From: Pseudorhodobacter sp. E13
GTDB taxonomy: Bacteria > Pseudomonadota > Alphaproteobacteria > Rhodobacterales > Rhodobacteraceae
Assembly: GCF_003991405.1 (NCBI RefSeq)
Contig: NZ_RPEN01000151.1
Location: 62,001-126,000 of the forward strand
Direction: 5' to 3'
DNA: 64,000 bases
The first letter of the stretch is position 1; each line of letters begins with the position of its first letter. Of the stretch, positions 51,335-58,810 are shown piece by piece. Made by a program: the position numbers and the translations under genes. Below the pieces are notes generated by a model. The model had not been told where the DNA came from. It saw nothing but the letters and a program-made list of their open reading frames with translations, and ran no database searches.

Positions 51335-52012
51335 ATGCCCCCCATCCTGTTGATCCACGGCTCTTGCCACGGTGCCTGGTGCTGGCGCGATGTCTTGCCC
51401 CATCTGCCCGGTGCCACCGCCATCGACCTGCCCGGCCATGGCGCCGACAAGACGCCCATCGCCGATGTCACGCTGGATCTCTATGTCGAGGCGATCCTTG
51501 ATGCGATCACCACACCCGTGCATCTGGTCGGCCATTCCATGGCAGGCTATCCGATCACCGCCGCCGCCGAACGCGCGCCGGAAAAAATCGCTGCCCTCAG
51601 CTATGTCTGTGCCTATGTGCCGCGCTCAGGCCTCAGCCTTGCGGATATGCGGCGCGCGGGGCCAAGCCAACCGCTGCTGGAAGCGATAGAGATCAGCCCC
51701 GACCGCGACAGCTTTACCTTCCGCAGCGATATGCTGACCGAAAAGCTGTATCACGATTGCCCCGCCGAAACGGTCGATTACGCGCGCCAGAACCTGACCC
51801 CGCAAGCGATCACACCGCAAGCCAGCCCGCTGGTGGTAACAGCCCGCAGCGCGGCGCTGCCCAAACGCTATATCCTGTGTGAAGCGGATCGCGCGATTCC
51901 ACCCGCCTATCAAACCAGTATGAGCGCGGGCTGGCGCGATATCCGCAGGCTGAACAGTAGCCATTCACCCTTCTTTTCCGTGCCCGAACCACTGGCAAAG
52001 GCACTGTCATGA
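51335..52012 (+). CDS. Alpha/beta hydrolase of the plant-esterase/hydroxynitrile-lyase-like type
   Basis: The 225-residue protein starts almost at the core: ILLIHGSCHGAWCWRDVLPH. It has IDLPGHGADKTP, the elbow LVGHSMAGYP with Ser68, and a C-terminal His in NSSHSPFFSVPEPLA. The HGxCHGAWCW pattern is that of the salicylate-esterase/hydroxynitrile lyase-like subgroup. The substrate is unknown. It overlaps the MFS transporter gene as ATGA, so exporter and hydrolase are produced together. Confidence 0.82.
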   Translation: MPPILLIHGSCHGAWCWRDVLPHLPGATAIDLPGHGADKTPIADVTLDLYVEAILDAITTPVHLVGHSMAGYPITAAAERAPEKIAALSYVCAYVPRSGLSLADMRRAGPSQPLLEAIEISPDRDSFTFRSDMLTEKLYHDCPAETVDYARQNLTPQAITPQASPLVVTARSAALPKRYILCEADRAIPPAYQTSMSAGWRDIRRLNSSHSPFFSVPEPLAKALS

Positions 52013-53232
52013 CAGCCCCGCCACGCCTTGCCCTGTCTTTCATCCTGATCACGATCACGCTGGATGCAATCGGCATCGGGTTGATCTTTCCGGTCATGCC
52101 TGACCTGATCGAAGAGGTCACGGGTGGCAACCTTGCCAGCGCCGCCCTTTGGGGCGGCCTTTTGTCCACCTCTTTCGCGGTAATGCAGTTTATCTTTGGC
52201 CCGGTGATCGGGTCATTGTCCGACTGGTATGGCCGCCGCCCGGTGCTGCTGCTCTCGCTGGGGATGATGGCACTGGCCTATCTGGCGATGGCGCTGGCCC
52301 CAACGATCTGGCTACTGCTGGCCGCGCGGCTTATCGCGGGGATCACAGCGGCCACCCAATCCACCGCAACCGCCTTCATCGCCGATATCACCCCGCCCGA
52401 GGATCGCGGCCGCCGCTTTGGCCTGATCGGGGCCTGCTTCGGCATAGGCTTCATCCTCGGCCCGATGATCGGCGGGTTGGTGGCCAGCCTTGATACCCGC
52501 GCGCCGTTCTATGCGGCAGGCGCGATGGCATTGGCCAACCTTGTGCTGGGCCTGTTCGTCCTGCCCGAAACCGTGACCGACCGCACGCGCCGCCCCTTTA
52601 CCTTGGCGCGCGGCAACCCCATCGGCGCGCTTCTGGCGCTGACGGCCTTGCCCGGCCTCAAACGTCCGCTGATGACCTTTCTCATCATCGCCATCGCCAT
52701 GAACGTCTATCCCGCCATCTGGGCCTTTTTCGGCAAAGCCCGCTTCGACTGGGACAGCAGAATGATCGGCTATTCGCTGGGCGTCTACGGGCTCAGCTAT
52801 GCCATCGGTCAGGCCTTTCTGGTCGGCCCGCTGATCAAACGCTTCGGCGAACACCGCGCGGCGCATTTCGGCATGTGGATCGATGTGGCCACACTCACCG
52901 CACTGGGGCTTGTCACCTCTGGCACCATCGCCCTTATGCTCACCCCTATCACCGCTTTGGGCGGCGTCGTCACCCCTGCGATGCAAGCCCTGCTGTCACG
53001 CCAAACCCCCGATAATGCCCAAGGCGAATTGCAAGGCGTGCTCGGTTCGCTCAACGCGGTTGCCATGATCACCGCCCCCTTGGTAATGACCGCCACCTTC
53101 GCCAAGTTCACCGCCCCCGATGCCGCCATCTTCGCCCCCGGCGCACCCTTCCTGCTCGCGGCCCTGCTCATGGTCGCAGCCATTGCTTTGCATGTCGCGA
53201 AACCACAGGAAACACTGCAAGACGATGCCTAG
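52009..53232 (+). CDS. MFS transporter, TetA/TCR-like drug exporter family
   Basis: The 407-residue protein has twelve predicted membrane helices. TetA-type landmarks are ITLDAIGIGLIFPVMPDLIE in helix 1, GSLSDWYGRRPVLLLSLGMM (the motif A loop) and AFIADITPPEDRGRRFGLIG after helix 4. It exports a small compound in exchange for protons; true tetracycline specificity is not implied. It is coupled to the upstream hydrolase. A repeat copy follows before the enolase-superfamily gene. Confidence 0.9.
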   Translation: MTAPPRLALSFILITITLDAIGIGLIFPVMPDLIEEVTGGNLASAALWGGLLSTSFAVMQFIFGPVIGSLSDWYGRRPVLLLSLGMMALAYLAMALAPTIWLLLAARLIAGITAATQSTATAFIADITPPEDRGRRFGLIGACFGIGFILGPMIGGLVASLDTRAPFYAAGAMALANLVLGLFVLPETVTDRTRRPFTLARGNPIGALLALTALPGLKRPLMTFLIIAIAMNVYPAIWAFFGKARFDWDSRMIGYSLGVYGLSYAIGQAFLVGPLIKRFGEHRAAHFGMWIDVATLTALGLVTSGTIALMLTPITALGGVVTPAMQALLSRQTPDNAQGELQGVLGSLNAVAMITAPLVMTATFAKFTAPDAAIFAPGAPFLLAALLMVAAIALHVAKPQETLQDDA

Positions 53233-53294
53233 ACTTCATCTATTCGCAAATATCCCACGGGGGGTCCGGGGGGCGTGAAGCCCCCCGGCGCTCG
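53232..53294 (-). repeat. GC-hairpin/TATTT-tail repeat, copy 8
   Basis: On the minus strand it reads CGGGGGGCTTCACGCCCCCC, then GGACCCCCCGTGGGATATTT GCGAATAGATGAAG. The tail is more diverged than in other copies. It lies between the MFS gene and the enolase-superfamily gene, against their direction. Confidence 0.8.
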
Positions 53295-53316
53295 GCCACA
53301 AACGGAAAGCCTTGTC

Positions 53317-54552
53317 ATGCGCCTTCAATCGCTCGAAATCTTCACCGTCGCCCCCCCTGCCCCCGGTTGGGGCGGGCGCTACTGGATATTCACCAAACTC
53401 ACCACCGCTTGCGGGATTGTGGGTTACGGCGAATGCTATGCCTCTACCGTCGGGCCCAAAGCCATGGCCGCAGTGATCGAAGATGTCTTTGCCCGCCATA
53501 TGGAAGGCGAAAACCCCGAGAATATTGAGCTGATGTTCCGCCGAGCCTATTCCTCGGGCTTCACCCAGCGCCCCGACCCAACTGTGATTGGCGCGTTTTC
53601 GGGGATGGAAATGGCGTGCTGGGATATCATCGGCAAGGCGCGCAACCGTCCGGTCTGGGCGCTTTTGGGCGGCAAGATGAATGCCCGCATCCGCTCCTAT
53701 ACCTATCTCTACCCCGAACCGGGCAAAGAAAGCGCGGAATTCTGGGTGTCCCCCGATGCCGCAGCCGAGGCCGCAACCCGCTTTGTGAACCTTGGCTTTA
53801 CAGCCGTAAAGTTTGACCCGGCAGGCCCCTATACCATCCGCGGCGGCCACCACCCGGCGATGTCCGATATCACCCGCTCGGTCGCCTTTTGCAAAGCCAT
53901 CCGAGAGGCGGTCGGCGACCGGGCCGACCTTTTGTTCGGCACGCATGGCCAGTTCACCACCCCCGGCGCAATCCGCCTTGGCCAAGCGATAGAGCCCTAT
54001 TCCCCGCTGTGGTATGAAGAACCGATCCCGCCAGACAATCTGCTGGAATTTGCCGAAGTTGCCAAACATGTCCGCATCCCGCTGGCCACGGGCGAACGGA
54101 TGACCACCAAGGCAGAATTCGGCGCGTTGCTGCGCCATGGCGGCGTGAAAATCCTGCAACCGGCCTTGGGCCGTGTTGGTGGCATCTGGGAGGCCAAGAA
54201 AATCGCCGCCATGGCCGAGGTGTTCAACGCCGAAATGGCCCCGCATCTTTACGCGGGCCCGGTGGAATGGGCGGCCAATATTCACCTCGCCGCCTCGATC
54301 CCCAATCTGCTCATCGCCGAGACGATTGAAACCGGTGGCGCGTTCCACCTTGCGCTGATCAAACATTCGATCACTTGGGAGAACGGTTACATTATCCCGC
54401 CCGAAGCCCCCGGCCTTGGCATAGAATTTGATGAAGACCTTGCGCGCGCGCATCCCTATACCGGCACCGCGCTGCATTTGCAGATGCAGGAAGCGCCTTG
54501 CGATTATACCAATGGCAATCGCTTCGAAGGGGGCGCGCCCTCCAGCACCTGA
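53317..54552 (+). CDS. Mandelate racemase/muconate lactonizing enzyme family dehydratase
   Basis: The 411-residue protein belongs to the enolase superfamily. The barrel has TAVKFDPAGPYTI, a metal-ligand region in ADLLFGTHGQFT, Glu in WYEEPIPPDN and Glu in ATGERMTTKAEF, and a His in MAPHLYAGPVEWAANIH. The His/Glu pattern resembles sugar-acid dehydratases such as galactonate dehydratase; the exact sugar acid is unknown. The ATG at 53317 follows GGAAAG. It starts right after a repeat copy. Confidence 0.87.
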   Translation: MRLQSLEIFTVAPPAPGWGGRYWIFTKLTTACGIVGYGECYASTVGPKAMAAVIEDVFARHMEGENPENIELMFRRAYSSGFTQRPDPTVIGAFSGMEMACWDIIGKARNRPVWALLGGKMNARIRSYTYLYPEPGKESAEFWVSPDAAAEAATRFVNLGFTAVKFDPAGPYTIRGGHHPAMSDITRSVAFCKAIREAVGDRADLLFGTHGQFTTPGAIRLGQAIEPYSPLWYEEPIPPDNLLEFAEVAKHVRIPLATGERMTTKAEFGALLRHGGVKILQPALGRVGGIWEAKKIAAMAEVFNAEMAPHLYAGPVEWAANIHLAASIPNLLIAETIETGGAFHLALIKHSITWENGYIIPPEAPGLGIEFDEDLARAHPYTGTALHLQMQEAPCDYTNGNRFEGGAPSST

Positions 54553-54588
54553 CGCCCGGCTTTTCATTCCGGCGCGTCTGGGCTAATC

Positions 54589-54601
54589 TGAACCCCGTTC
54601 A
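54589..54601. promoter_or_regulatory. TetR-type operator TGAAC-N3-GTTCA before the tetR-like gene
   Basis: TGAAC, CCC, GTTCA is a perfect palindrome 16-28 bases before the tetR-like start. It overlaps a possible -10 element TAATCT at 54584-54589. The same half sites recur three times before the pspA-like gene, so autoregulation is likely. Confidence 0.7.
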
Positions 54602-54616
54602 GAAAGGTCACCTACC

Positions 54617-55246
54617 ATGCCCGACGCGCCCGCGAAAAAACCCAGCAAAGCCGACCAGCGCCGCGAAGATCTGCGCCTTCGTCTGATCGACATCGCCGAA
54701 GCGCGCATCGCCGCCGAGGGGCTTGGCGCGATCAAGGCGCGTGATCTGGCCAAAGCGGCCGATTGCGCGGTGGGAGCGATTTATAATGTCTTTCCCGATC
54801 TGAACGGGCTGATCATGGCGGTGAACGGGCGCACCTTTCAGGCCTTGGGCAAAACCGTTGCTGCCTCGGTTGCCGCAAGCCCTCCGTCAAAGCCGCAAGC
54901 CGAGTTGATCACCATGTCGCTGGCCTATCTGCGCTATGCCTCTGAAAACCAGAACCTGTGGCGCGCGCTTTTCGATCTTGAAATGTCGACCGAGATGGAC
55001 GTGCCGCAATGGTATCTGGCGGAATTGGGCAAATTGTTCGCCCTGATCGCGGCCCCCCTTGCCCGGCTTTTTCCCGACGATTCGCGGCATGACATCGAAA
55101 TGATGACCCGCACGCTGTTTTCCTCGGTGCATGGAATCGTTCTTTTGGGCCTGCAACGCCGGATTTCCGGGGTTCCGATGGAGAAAATCGAAGGCATGAT
55201 CTCGATTTTGCTGTCGAACGTAACGTCACATAGCAAAATTTCCTGA
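54617..55246 (+). CDS. TetR-family repressor of the pspA-yiaA module
   Basis: The 209-residue protein has an N-terminal helix-turn-helix (LRLRLIDIAEARIAAEGLGA then ARDLAKAADCAVGAIYNVFP, about residues 20-60). The C-terminal ligand domain has WRALFDLEMSTEMDVPQWYL. A four-fold repeated site TGAAC-N3-GTTCA lies before its own gene (one copy) and before the pspA-like gene (three copies), so it probably represses both and releases them when its ligand binds. The inducer is unknown; a membrane-damaging compound would be logical. Confidence 0.88.
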   Translation: MPDAPAKKPSKADQRREDLRLRLIDIAEARIAAEGLGAIKARDLAKAADCAVGAIYNVFPDLNGLIMAVNGRTFQALGKTVAASVAASPPSKPQAELITMSLAYLRYASENQNLWRALFDLEMSTEMDVPQWYLAELGKLFALIAAPLARLFPDDSRHDIEMMTRTLFSSVHGIVLLGLQRRISGVPMEKIEGMISILLSNVTSHSKIS

Positions 55247-55256
55247 ACAACGTTCA
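55244..55256. promoter_or_regulatory. TGAAC-N3-GTTCA operator, distal copy before pspA-like gene
   Basis: TGAAC, AAC, GTTCA starts at the stop codon of the tetR-like gene. It is a perfect palindrome with the same half sites as the operators at 54589, 55264 and 55300. Confidence 0.65.
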
Positions 55257-55263
55257 AATAATG

Positions 55264-55292
55264 CTTGAACGGCGTTCAAGTTGCTGTATGTT
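55264..55292 (+). promoter_or_regulatory. Probable pspA promoter with operator over the -35 element
   Basis: CTTGAAC-GGC-GTTCAAG (55264-55280) is a 17-base perfect palindrome. TTGAAC at 55265-55270 fits a -35 element, and TATGTT at 55287-55292 fits a -10 element 16 bases on. A repressor bound to this palindrome would cover the -35. This is inferred from sequence spacing. Confidence 0.55.
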
Positions 55293-55299
55293 TAATTCA

Positions 55300-55312
55300 T
55301 GAACACGGTTCA
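55300..55312. promoter_or_regulatory. TGAAC-N3-GTTCA operator, proximal copy before pspA-like gene
   Basis: TGAAC, ACG, GTTCA lies eight bases past the proposed -10 element, near the expected transcription start. Its half sites match the other three operators exactly. Confidence 0.65.
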
Positions 55313-55461
55313 AGAGTGAAGGAAAGACAGAAGGCCGCGACCATAGACTGACACAGAGCAAACAAATTCCCGCCCAGATTGTCCGCTAGATCGCAACACA
55401 GCCCACCGTCTTTTCTTCATGATTGACCATAAACCCTGAATTGCCAGTAACGGAGAGACCC

Positions 55462-56136
55462 ATGTTTAACACCCTTAGAACCCTGATCCTTGGTGCCAAC
55501 GCCCGCGCCGAAGAATCCCTGCGCGACACCTATGCCATTGAATTGATTGACCAGAAAATCCGCGAGGCCGATGAAGGGCTGCGCGCCGCCAAGGGCACGC
55601 TGGCCAGCCTGATCCAACGTCAGCGCGCCGAAGAGCGGTTGCTGGCAACACTGGACCAGCGCATCGCCGACATGACCCGCCGCGCCGCCGAGGCAATTGA
55701 TGCAGGCCGCGAAGATCTGGCGATGCAGGCCGCCGAGGCCCTTGCCCAGATGGAAAACGAACGCGTGCTGCGGTCTGAAACCGTGCTGCGGCTGGACAGC
55801 AAGATCGTGCGGCTGCGCCAGTCGGTTGAGGCAGGGCATCGCCGCATCATCGACCTGAAGCAAGGGGCCACAACTGCCCGCGCCATCCGCCGCGAACAAA
55901 GCCTGATCAAGAAGCTGCCGAATGGCGAAGCCTCGGCGATTGAAGAAGCCGAAGCACTGATTGCCCGCGTTACCAATGCCGACGACCCCTTTGAACGTTC
56001 CGACATTCTGCGCGGCATCAACCGGGAACTGTCGCATGACGGGCTGGCCGACCGGATGGCCGATGCAGGCTTTGGCCCCGCAACCCGTGTCACCGCTGCT
56101 GATGTCATGGCCCGCCTGAAGACAAAAGCCACCTAA
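55462..56136 (+). CDS. PspA/IM30-family protein
   Basis: The 224-residue protein is helical with coiled-coil stretches (AIELIDQKIREADEGLRAAK, QRAEERLLATLDQRIADMTR, LAMQAAEALAQMENERVLRS). It has the N-terminal MFNTLRTLILGANARAEESL expected for PspA-like membrane-binding proteins. PspA/IM30 proteins assemble on damaged inner membrane and stabilise it. The family match is moderate, because the C-terminal half is diverged. It lies downstream of three TetR-type operators and upstream of the YiaA-like gene. GGAGAG precedes the ATG. Confidence 0.82.
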   Translation: MFNTLRTLILGANARAEESLRDTYAIELIDQKIREADEGLRAAKGTLASLIQRQRAEERLLATLDQRIADMTRRAAEAIDAGREDLAMQAAEALAQMENERVLRSETVLRLDSKIVRLRQSVEAGHRRIIDLKQGATTARAIRREQSLIKKLPNGEASAIEEAEALIARVTNADDPFERSDILRGINRELSHDGLADRMADAGFGPATRVTAADVMARLKTKAT

Positions 56137-56217
56137 TTCTTAGGTATGTCACAACAATTCCCGCAAAGCGCCCCAATTGACGGGCATACGGAAACAAATC
56201 ACGCAAGGAACTTTAAA

Positions 56218-56490
56218 ATGGCCGCTCAAAAATCTGATACCTCCGCAATCATGTTCTTCAACGGTGTCGGCGTTGCTGTCGCCTACTTCATGCTCGCCCT
56301 GTCGATCTGGATGGCCCCGGTTGACCTGTCGACCAAAGGCTATTGGGGCCTTGGCATCCTGCTGCTGACGCTGGCTTTGGTGAACTTTGTGAAATACCGC
56401 TTCGACGCCAAGATTGCCGAAGATCGTCTGGCCCGTCTGGAAGATGCCAAGAACGAAAAGCTGATGGCGGAATATATCGGCGAAAAGTGA
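56218..56490 (+). CDS. YiaA/YiaB two-helix inner-membrane protein
   Basis: The 90-residue protein has the YiaAB domain. Helix one is AIMFFNGVGVAVAYFMLALS, followed by a loop with WMAPVDLSTKGYWGLGILLL and a second helix ALVNFVKYRF, then a charged tail. Its function is unknown, but it often accompanies PspA-like genes in Alphaproteobacteria. AAGGAA precedes the ATG. It probably shares the PspA promoter. Confidence 0.87.
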   Translation: MAAQKSDTSAIMFFNGVGVAVAYFMLALSIWMAPVDLSTKGYWGLGILLLTLALVNFVKYRFDAKIAEDRLARLEDAKNEKLMAEYIGEK

Positions 56491-56538
56491 TCCCTCGATT
56501 TTCGCCCCTATCGCGTTCGTGAAAAAACGCGGCATGTG

Positions 56539-56569
56539 AAAGCCCCGCACCCTCCCGGCGGGGCTTTTG
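56539..56569. terminator. Bidirectional terminator between the yiaA-like and kinase genes
   Basis: AAAGCCCCGC, a nine-base loop, and GCGGGGCTTT form a ten-pair stem with A-tract and T-tract at its base. It serves the pspA-yiaA unit and the convergent kinase gene. Confidence 0.8.
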
Positions 56570-56593
56570 CCTGCGCGGGCTGTGGCGCTTGCG

Positions 56594-57550
56594 TCAGCCC
56601 CCCGCCCCTTGCAAAGGCAGGATCAGTTCGATCGTGGTGCCGCTTGCGCTGTCGCCCACACGGGCAAAGCCGCCATGCGCCTCGGCCACTTTGCGCACTA
56701 TGGCAAGGCCCAGGCCGCAGCCGCCCGACCCATCCTCTGCCAGCCGGAAAAACCGGTCAAACACCCGCGCCTGCATTTCTGGCGGGATACCCGGCCCGCT
56801 ATCGGTGACGCGCAAGGCAACTTGCCCACCCTCATAATTCAAGGACAACGCAACGTCGCCCCCGTCAACGCAGCCATAGCGGGCGGCATTATCCAGCAGG
56901 TTTTCAATGGCTTCGGCCAGCATCACCGGGTCGCCTTCCAGCGGTTGCACTTGCCCTGTCACCGCAAAAGACACGGTGATCGCGTTGCGCATCTCGCGCT
57001 CGGCAAAAAGTTTGATGCGGTCTTCGGCCAAGGCGCGCAGGTCAACCTGCCGCCAGACGGCAGAGCTTTCGCGCCCACGGGCCTTTTCCATCGACAGCAA
57101 TTGCTGCGTCAAACGGCCCGTGCGCCGGGCGGTTTCCACCACTTCGGCAATGCGGCTTTTCTGCTCTTGCGGGTTGGGGGCGGTGGCGGCGGCTTCGGCC
57201 TGCGCCAGAATGGCCGCGACCGGGTTGCGCAACTGATGCGCCGCGTCCGAGATAAAGGCATCGCGGGCGGCAAAGGCCTCGGCCAGCCGCGCGAAAAGAG
57301 AGTTCATCGCGGCCACAAGGTTGCGCACCTCTTTGGGCACCACGCGCCGGATCGGGCCCAGATCATCCGGGGATCGCAACGCCACCGCCTCGCGCAGTTG
57401 CAGCAAGGGGCGCAGGCCCAGATTGATGCCGAACCAGACCAGCAAGCCCGCCGCCGCCACCACAACCGCCATCAAGACCACCGATTGCGCCAGAAGATGC
57501 AGGCTCAGCGCCTCGCGTTGATTGATGGTTTGCCAGACATCCACCGTCAC
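56594..57550 (-). CDS. Sensor histidine kinase, C-terminal (kinase) part of a split gene
   Basis: The 318-residue frame holds the second membrane span (SVVLMAVVVAAAGLLVWFGI), a HAMP-like linker, the H-box AAHQLRNPVAA with His105, the N-box NLLDNAARYG, and G-boxes DSGPGIPPE and GGCGLGLAIV. These form a TctE-type kinase. The first membrane span and sensor domain are in the next frame upstream (57547-57972). The two frames meet at GTGA, where the GTG start here overlaps the TGA stop of the other. One base in the GGG run at the junction would restore a single 450-residue kinase. It is either a true split, a disrupted gene, or a sequencing error. Confidence 0.85.
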   Translation of the reverse strand: MTVDVWQTINQREALSLHLLAQSVVLMAVVVAAAGLLVWFGINLGLRPLLQLREAVALRSPDDLGPIRRVVPKEVRNLVAAMNSLFARLAEAFAARDAFISDAAHQLRNPVAAILAQAEAAATAPNPQEQKSRIAEVVETARRTGRLTQQLLSMEKARGRESSAVWRQVDLRALAEDRIKLFAEREMRNAITVSFAVTGQVQPLEGDPVMLAEAIENLLDNAARYGCVDGGDVALSLNYEGGQVALRVTDSGPGIPPEMQARVFDRFFRLAEDGSGGCGLGLAIVRKVAEAHGGFARVGDSASGTTIELILPLQGAGG

Positions 57551-57972
57551 CCGGCCGCGAATTGCGGCTCGGCGATGAATTCGCGCAACGTGACCACGCG
57601 CACCGGTGCGCCCAGACTGACCGCGTCATAGAAATAGGGGATGCCACTGTCGACCACCGCATCGGCAGGTAAGGGGGGCGCATCGGAATAACCGGTGACA
57701 AAGCGCCCCTCTGGCCCTTCAATGCGGTAGTAAACCGGGTCACCCAGCGCCTTTGTCAGCGCATTCAGCAGTTGTTCGGTCAGCACATCGCCTTCGCTCA
57801 GCACCACATCGCGAGAGATGGTCAGCGCCACGGCCAGCAACGTATCATCATACAGCCGCTGTGACATGCGTTCGGCCAGAATGAACCGCGCGGCGGCGGC
57901 GATGCTGGCCACAAGGATCAAGGGCAAAATGATCAGAACGAACAACCGGCTGCGCAGGGACCAATGGTTCAT
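57547..57972 (-). CDS. Sensor histidine kinase, N-terminal (sensor) part of a split gene
   Basis: The 141-residue frame has one membrane span (LRSRLFVLIILPLILVASIA), then a periplasmic sensor region of the 2CSK_N type (AERMSQRLYDDTLLAVALTI, GDPVYYRIEGPEGRFVTGYS). It stops at VRVVTLREFIAEPQFAAG. TctE-type kinases continue straight into a second membrane span, so this is the front half of the kinase encoded at 56594-57550. The start overlaps the response-regulator stop as ATGA. The response regulator, kinase and tct genes form one regulated unit. Confidence 0.85.
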   Translation of the reverse strand: MNHWSLRSRLFVLIILPLILVASIAAAARFILAERMSQRLYDDTLLAVALTISRDVVLSEGDVLTEQLLNALTKALGDPVYYRIEGPEGRFVTGYSDAPPLPADAVVDSGIPYFYDAVSLGAPVRVVTLREFIAEPQFAAG

Positions 57973-58640
57973 TCGGGGTGGTCATCCATCAGATAGCCCA
58001 AGCCGCGCGCGGTGCGGATGGTCACCCCCGTTCCCGACAACTTGCGCCGCAACCGCGAGATCAGCAGCTCCACCGCATTGGCCTCCATATCCGAACCGAC
58101 GCCATAAAGCGCATCGGCGATATGTTCCTTGGAAACGATCCGGCCCCAATGATCCAGCAGACATTCGAACAGCGCCAGTTCCCGGCGCGGCAGCTCGATG
58201 CTGCCGCTTGGCGCCACCAGCACACGGGCGCTGCGGTCAAACTGAATGGCGCCGATGGTCTGAACCCCACTGCGCAAATCGGCCCGGCGGCGAGACAAGG
58301 CCCGGACCCGCGCGCTGAGCTCTGCCATTTCGAACGGCTTGACCAGATAGTCATCGGCCCCGGCATCCAGCCCCTCGACCCGGTCTTTCAGATCGCCGCG
58401 CGCGGTCAGCAGGATCACCGGAATCGTGCTGCCCCGCTTGCGCAACGCGCGCACAATTTCAAAGCCGCTGAAGGTTGGAAGATTGACATCGACAATCGCC
58501 AGATCGGCCCCAGCCGTTGCCAAAAACTGATCCGCCTCTGCGCCGTCTGCCAGCCAGTCAACCGCATGGCCTTGATCACGCAGGGAATTTTCTATCCCGC
58601 GTGCCAAGGGTTCATTGTCTTCGACAAGGACAATCCGCAT
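57969..58640 (-). CDS. Response regulator, OmpR/TctD type
   Basis: The 223-residue protein has a receiver domain with acidic pocket residues (MRIVLVEDNEPLARGIENSL), phosphoacceptor Asp51 in LAIVDVNLP, Thr/Ser in VILLTARGD and Lys in DDYLVKPFE. The winged-helix DNA-binding domain has LISRLRRKLSGTGVTIRTAR. It probably activates the divergent tct transporter genes when its partner kinase senses a tricarboxylate. The ATG at 58640 is preferred; a GTG at 58649 is in frame. It overlaps the kinase sensor gene (ATGA). Confidence 0.92.
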   Translation of the reverse strand: MRIVLVEDNEPLARGIENSLRDQGHAVDWLADGAEADQFLATAGADLAIVDVNLPTFSGFEIVRALRKRGSTIPVILLTARGDLKDRVEGLDAGADDYLVKPFEMAELSARVRALSRRRADLRSGVQTIGAIQFDRSARVLVAPSGSIELPRRELALFECLLDHWGRIVSKEHIADALYGVGSDMEANAVELLISRLRRKLSGTGVTIRTARGLGYLMDDHPE

Positions 58641-58655
58641 CTGCTCCACCCGACA

Positions 58656-58747
58656 GGTTCCAGACAGGAACCGCAGCTATCTTGCGCAATATCAAGTCGC
58701 CCGTGAGTGAGGACTCACCGGCCCGAGGGGGAGCTTGGATACTTGAT
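58656..58747. promoter_or_regulatory. Divergent control region between the regulator and tctC genes
   Basis: GGTTCC-AGACA-GGAACC (58656-58672) and GTGAGT-GAGG-ACTCAC (58703-58718) are perfect inverted repeats. The second lies inside a wider pair ATCAAGT (58691) and ACTTGAT (58741). These are likely response-regulator or other regulator sites in the 170-base divergent gap. No -35/-10 pair is clear enough to assign. Confidence 0.45.
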
Positions 58748-58810
58748 CGACTTATGGTGGCAGCAAAGCCCCATTTCGGAATTGCGATAACGGTTCAGGG
58801 AGGACCTAAC

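Noticed and set aside
52009-53232. Tetracycline resistance determinant
   Set aside because: Motifs place it in the TetA-like MFS group, but many chromosomal exporters share them and no TetR repressor lies adjacent; the name would overstate specificity.
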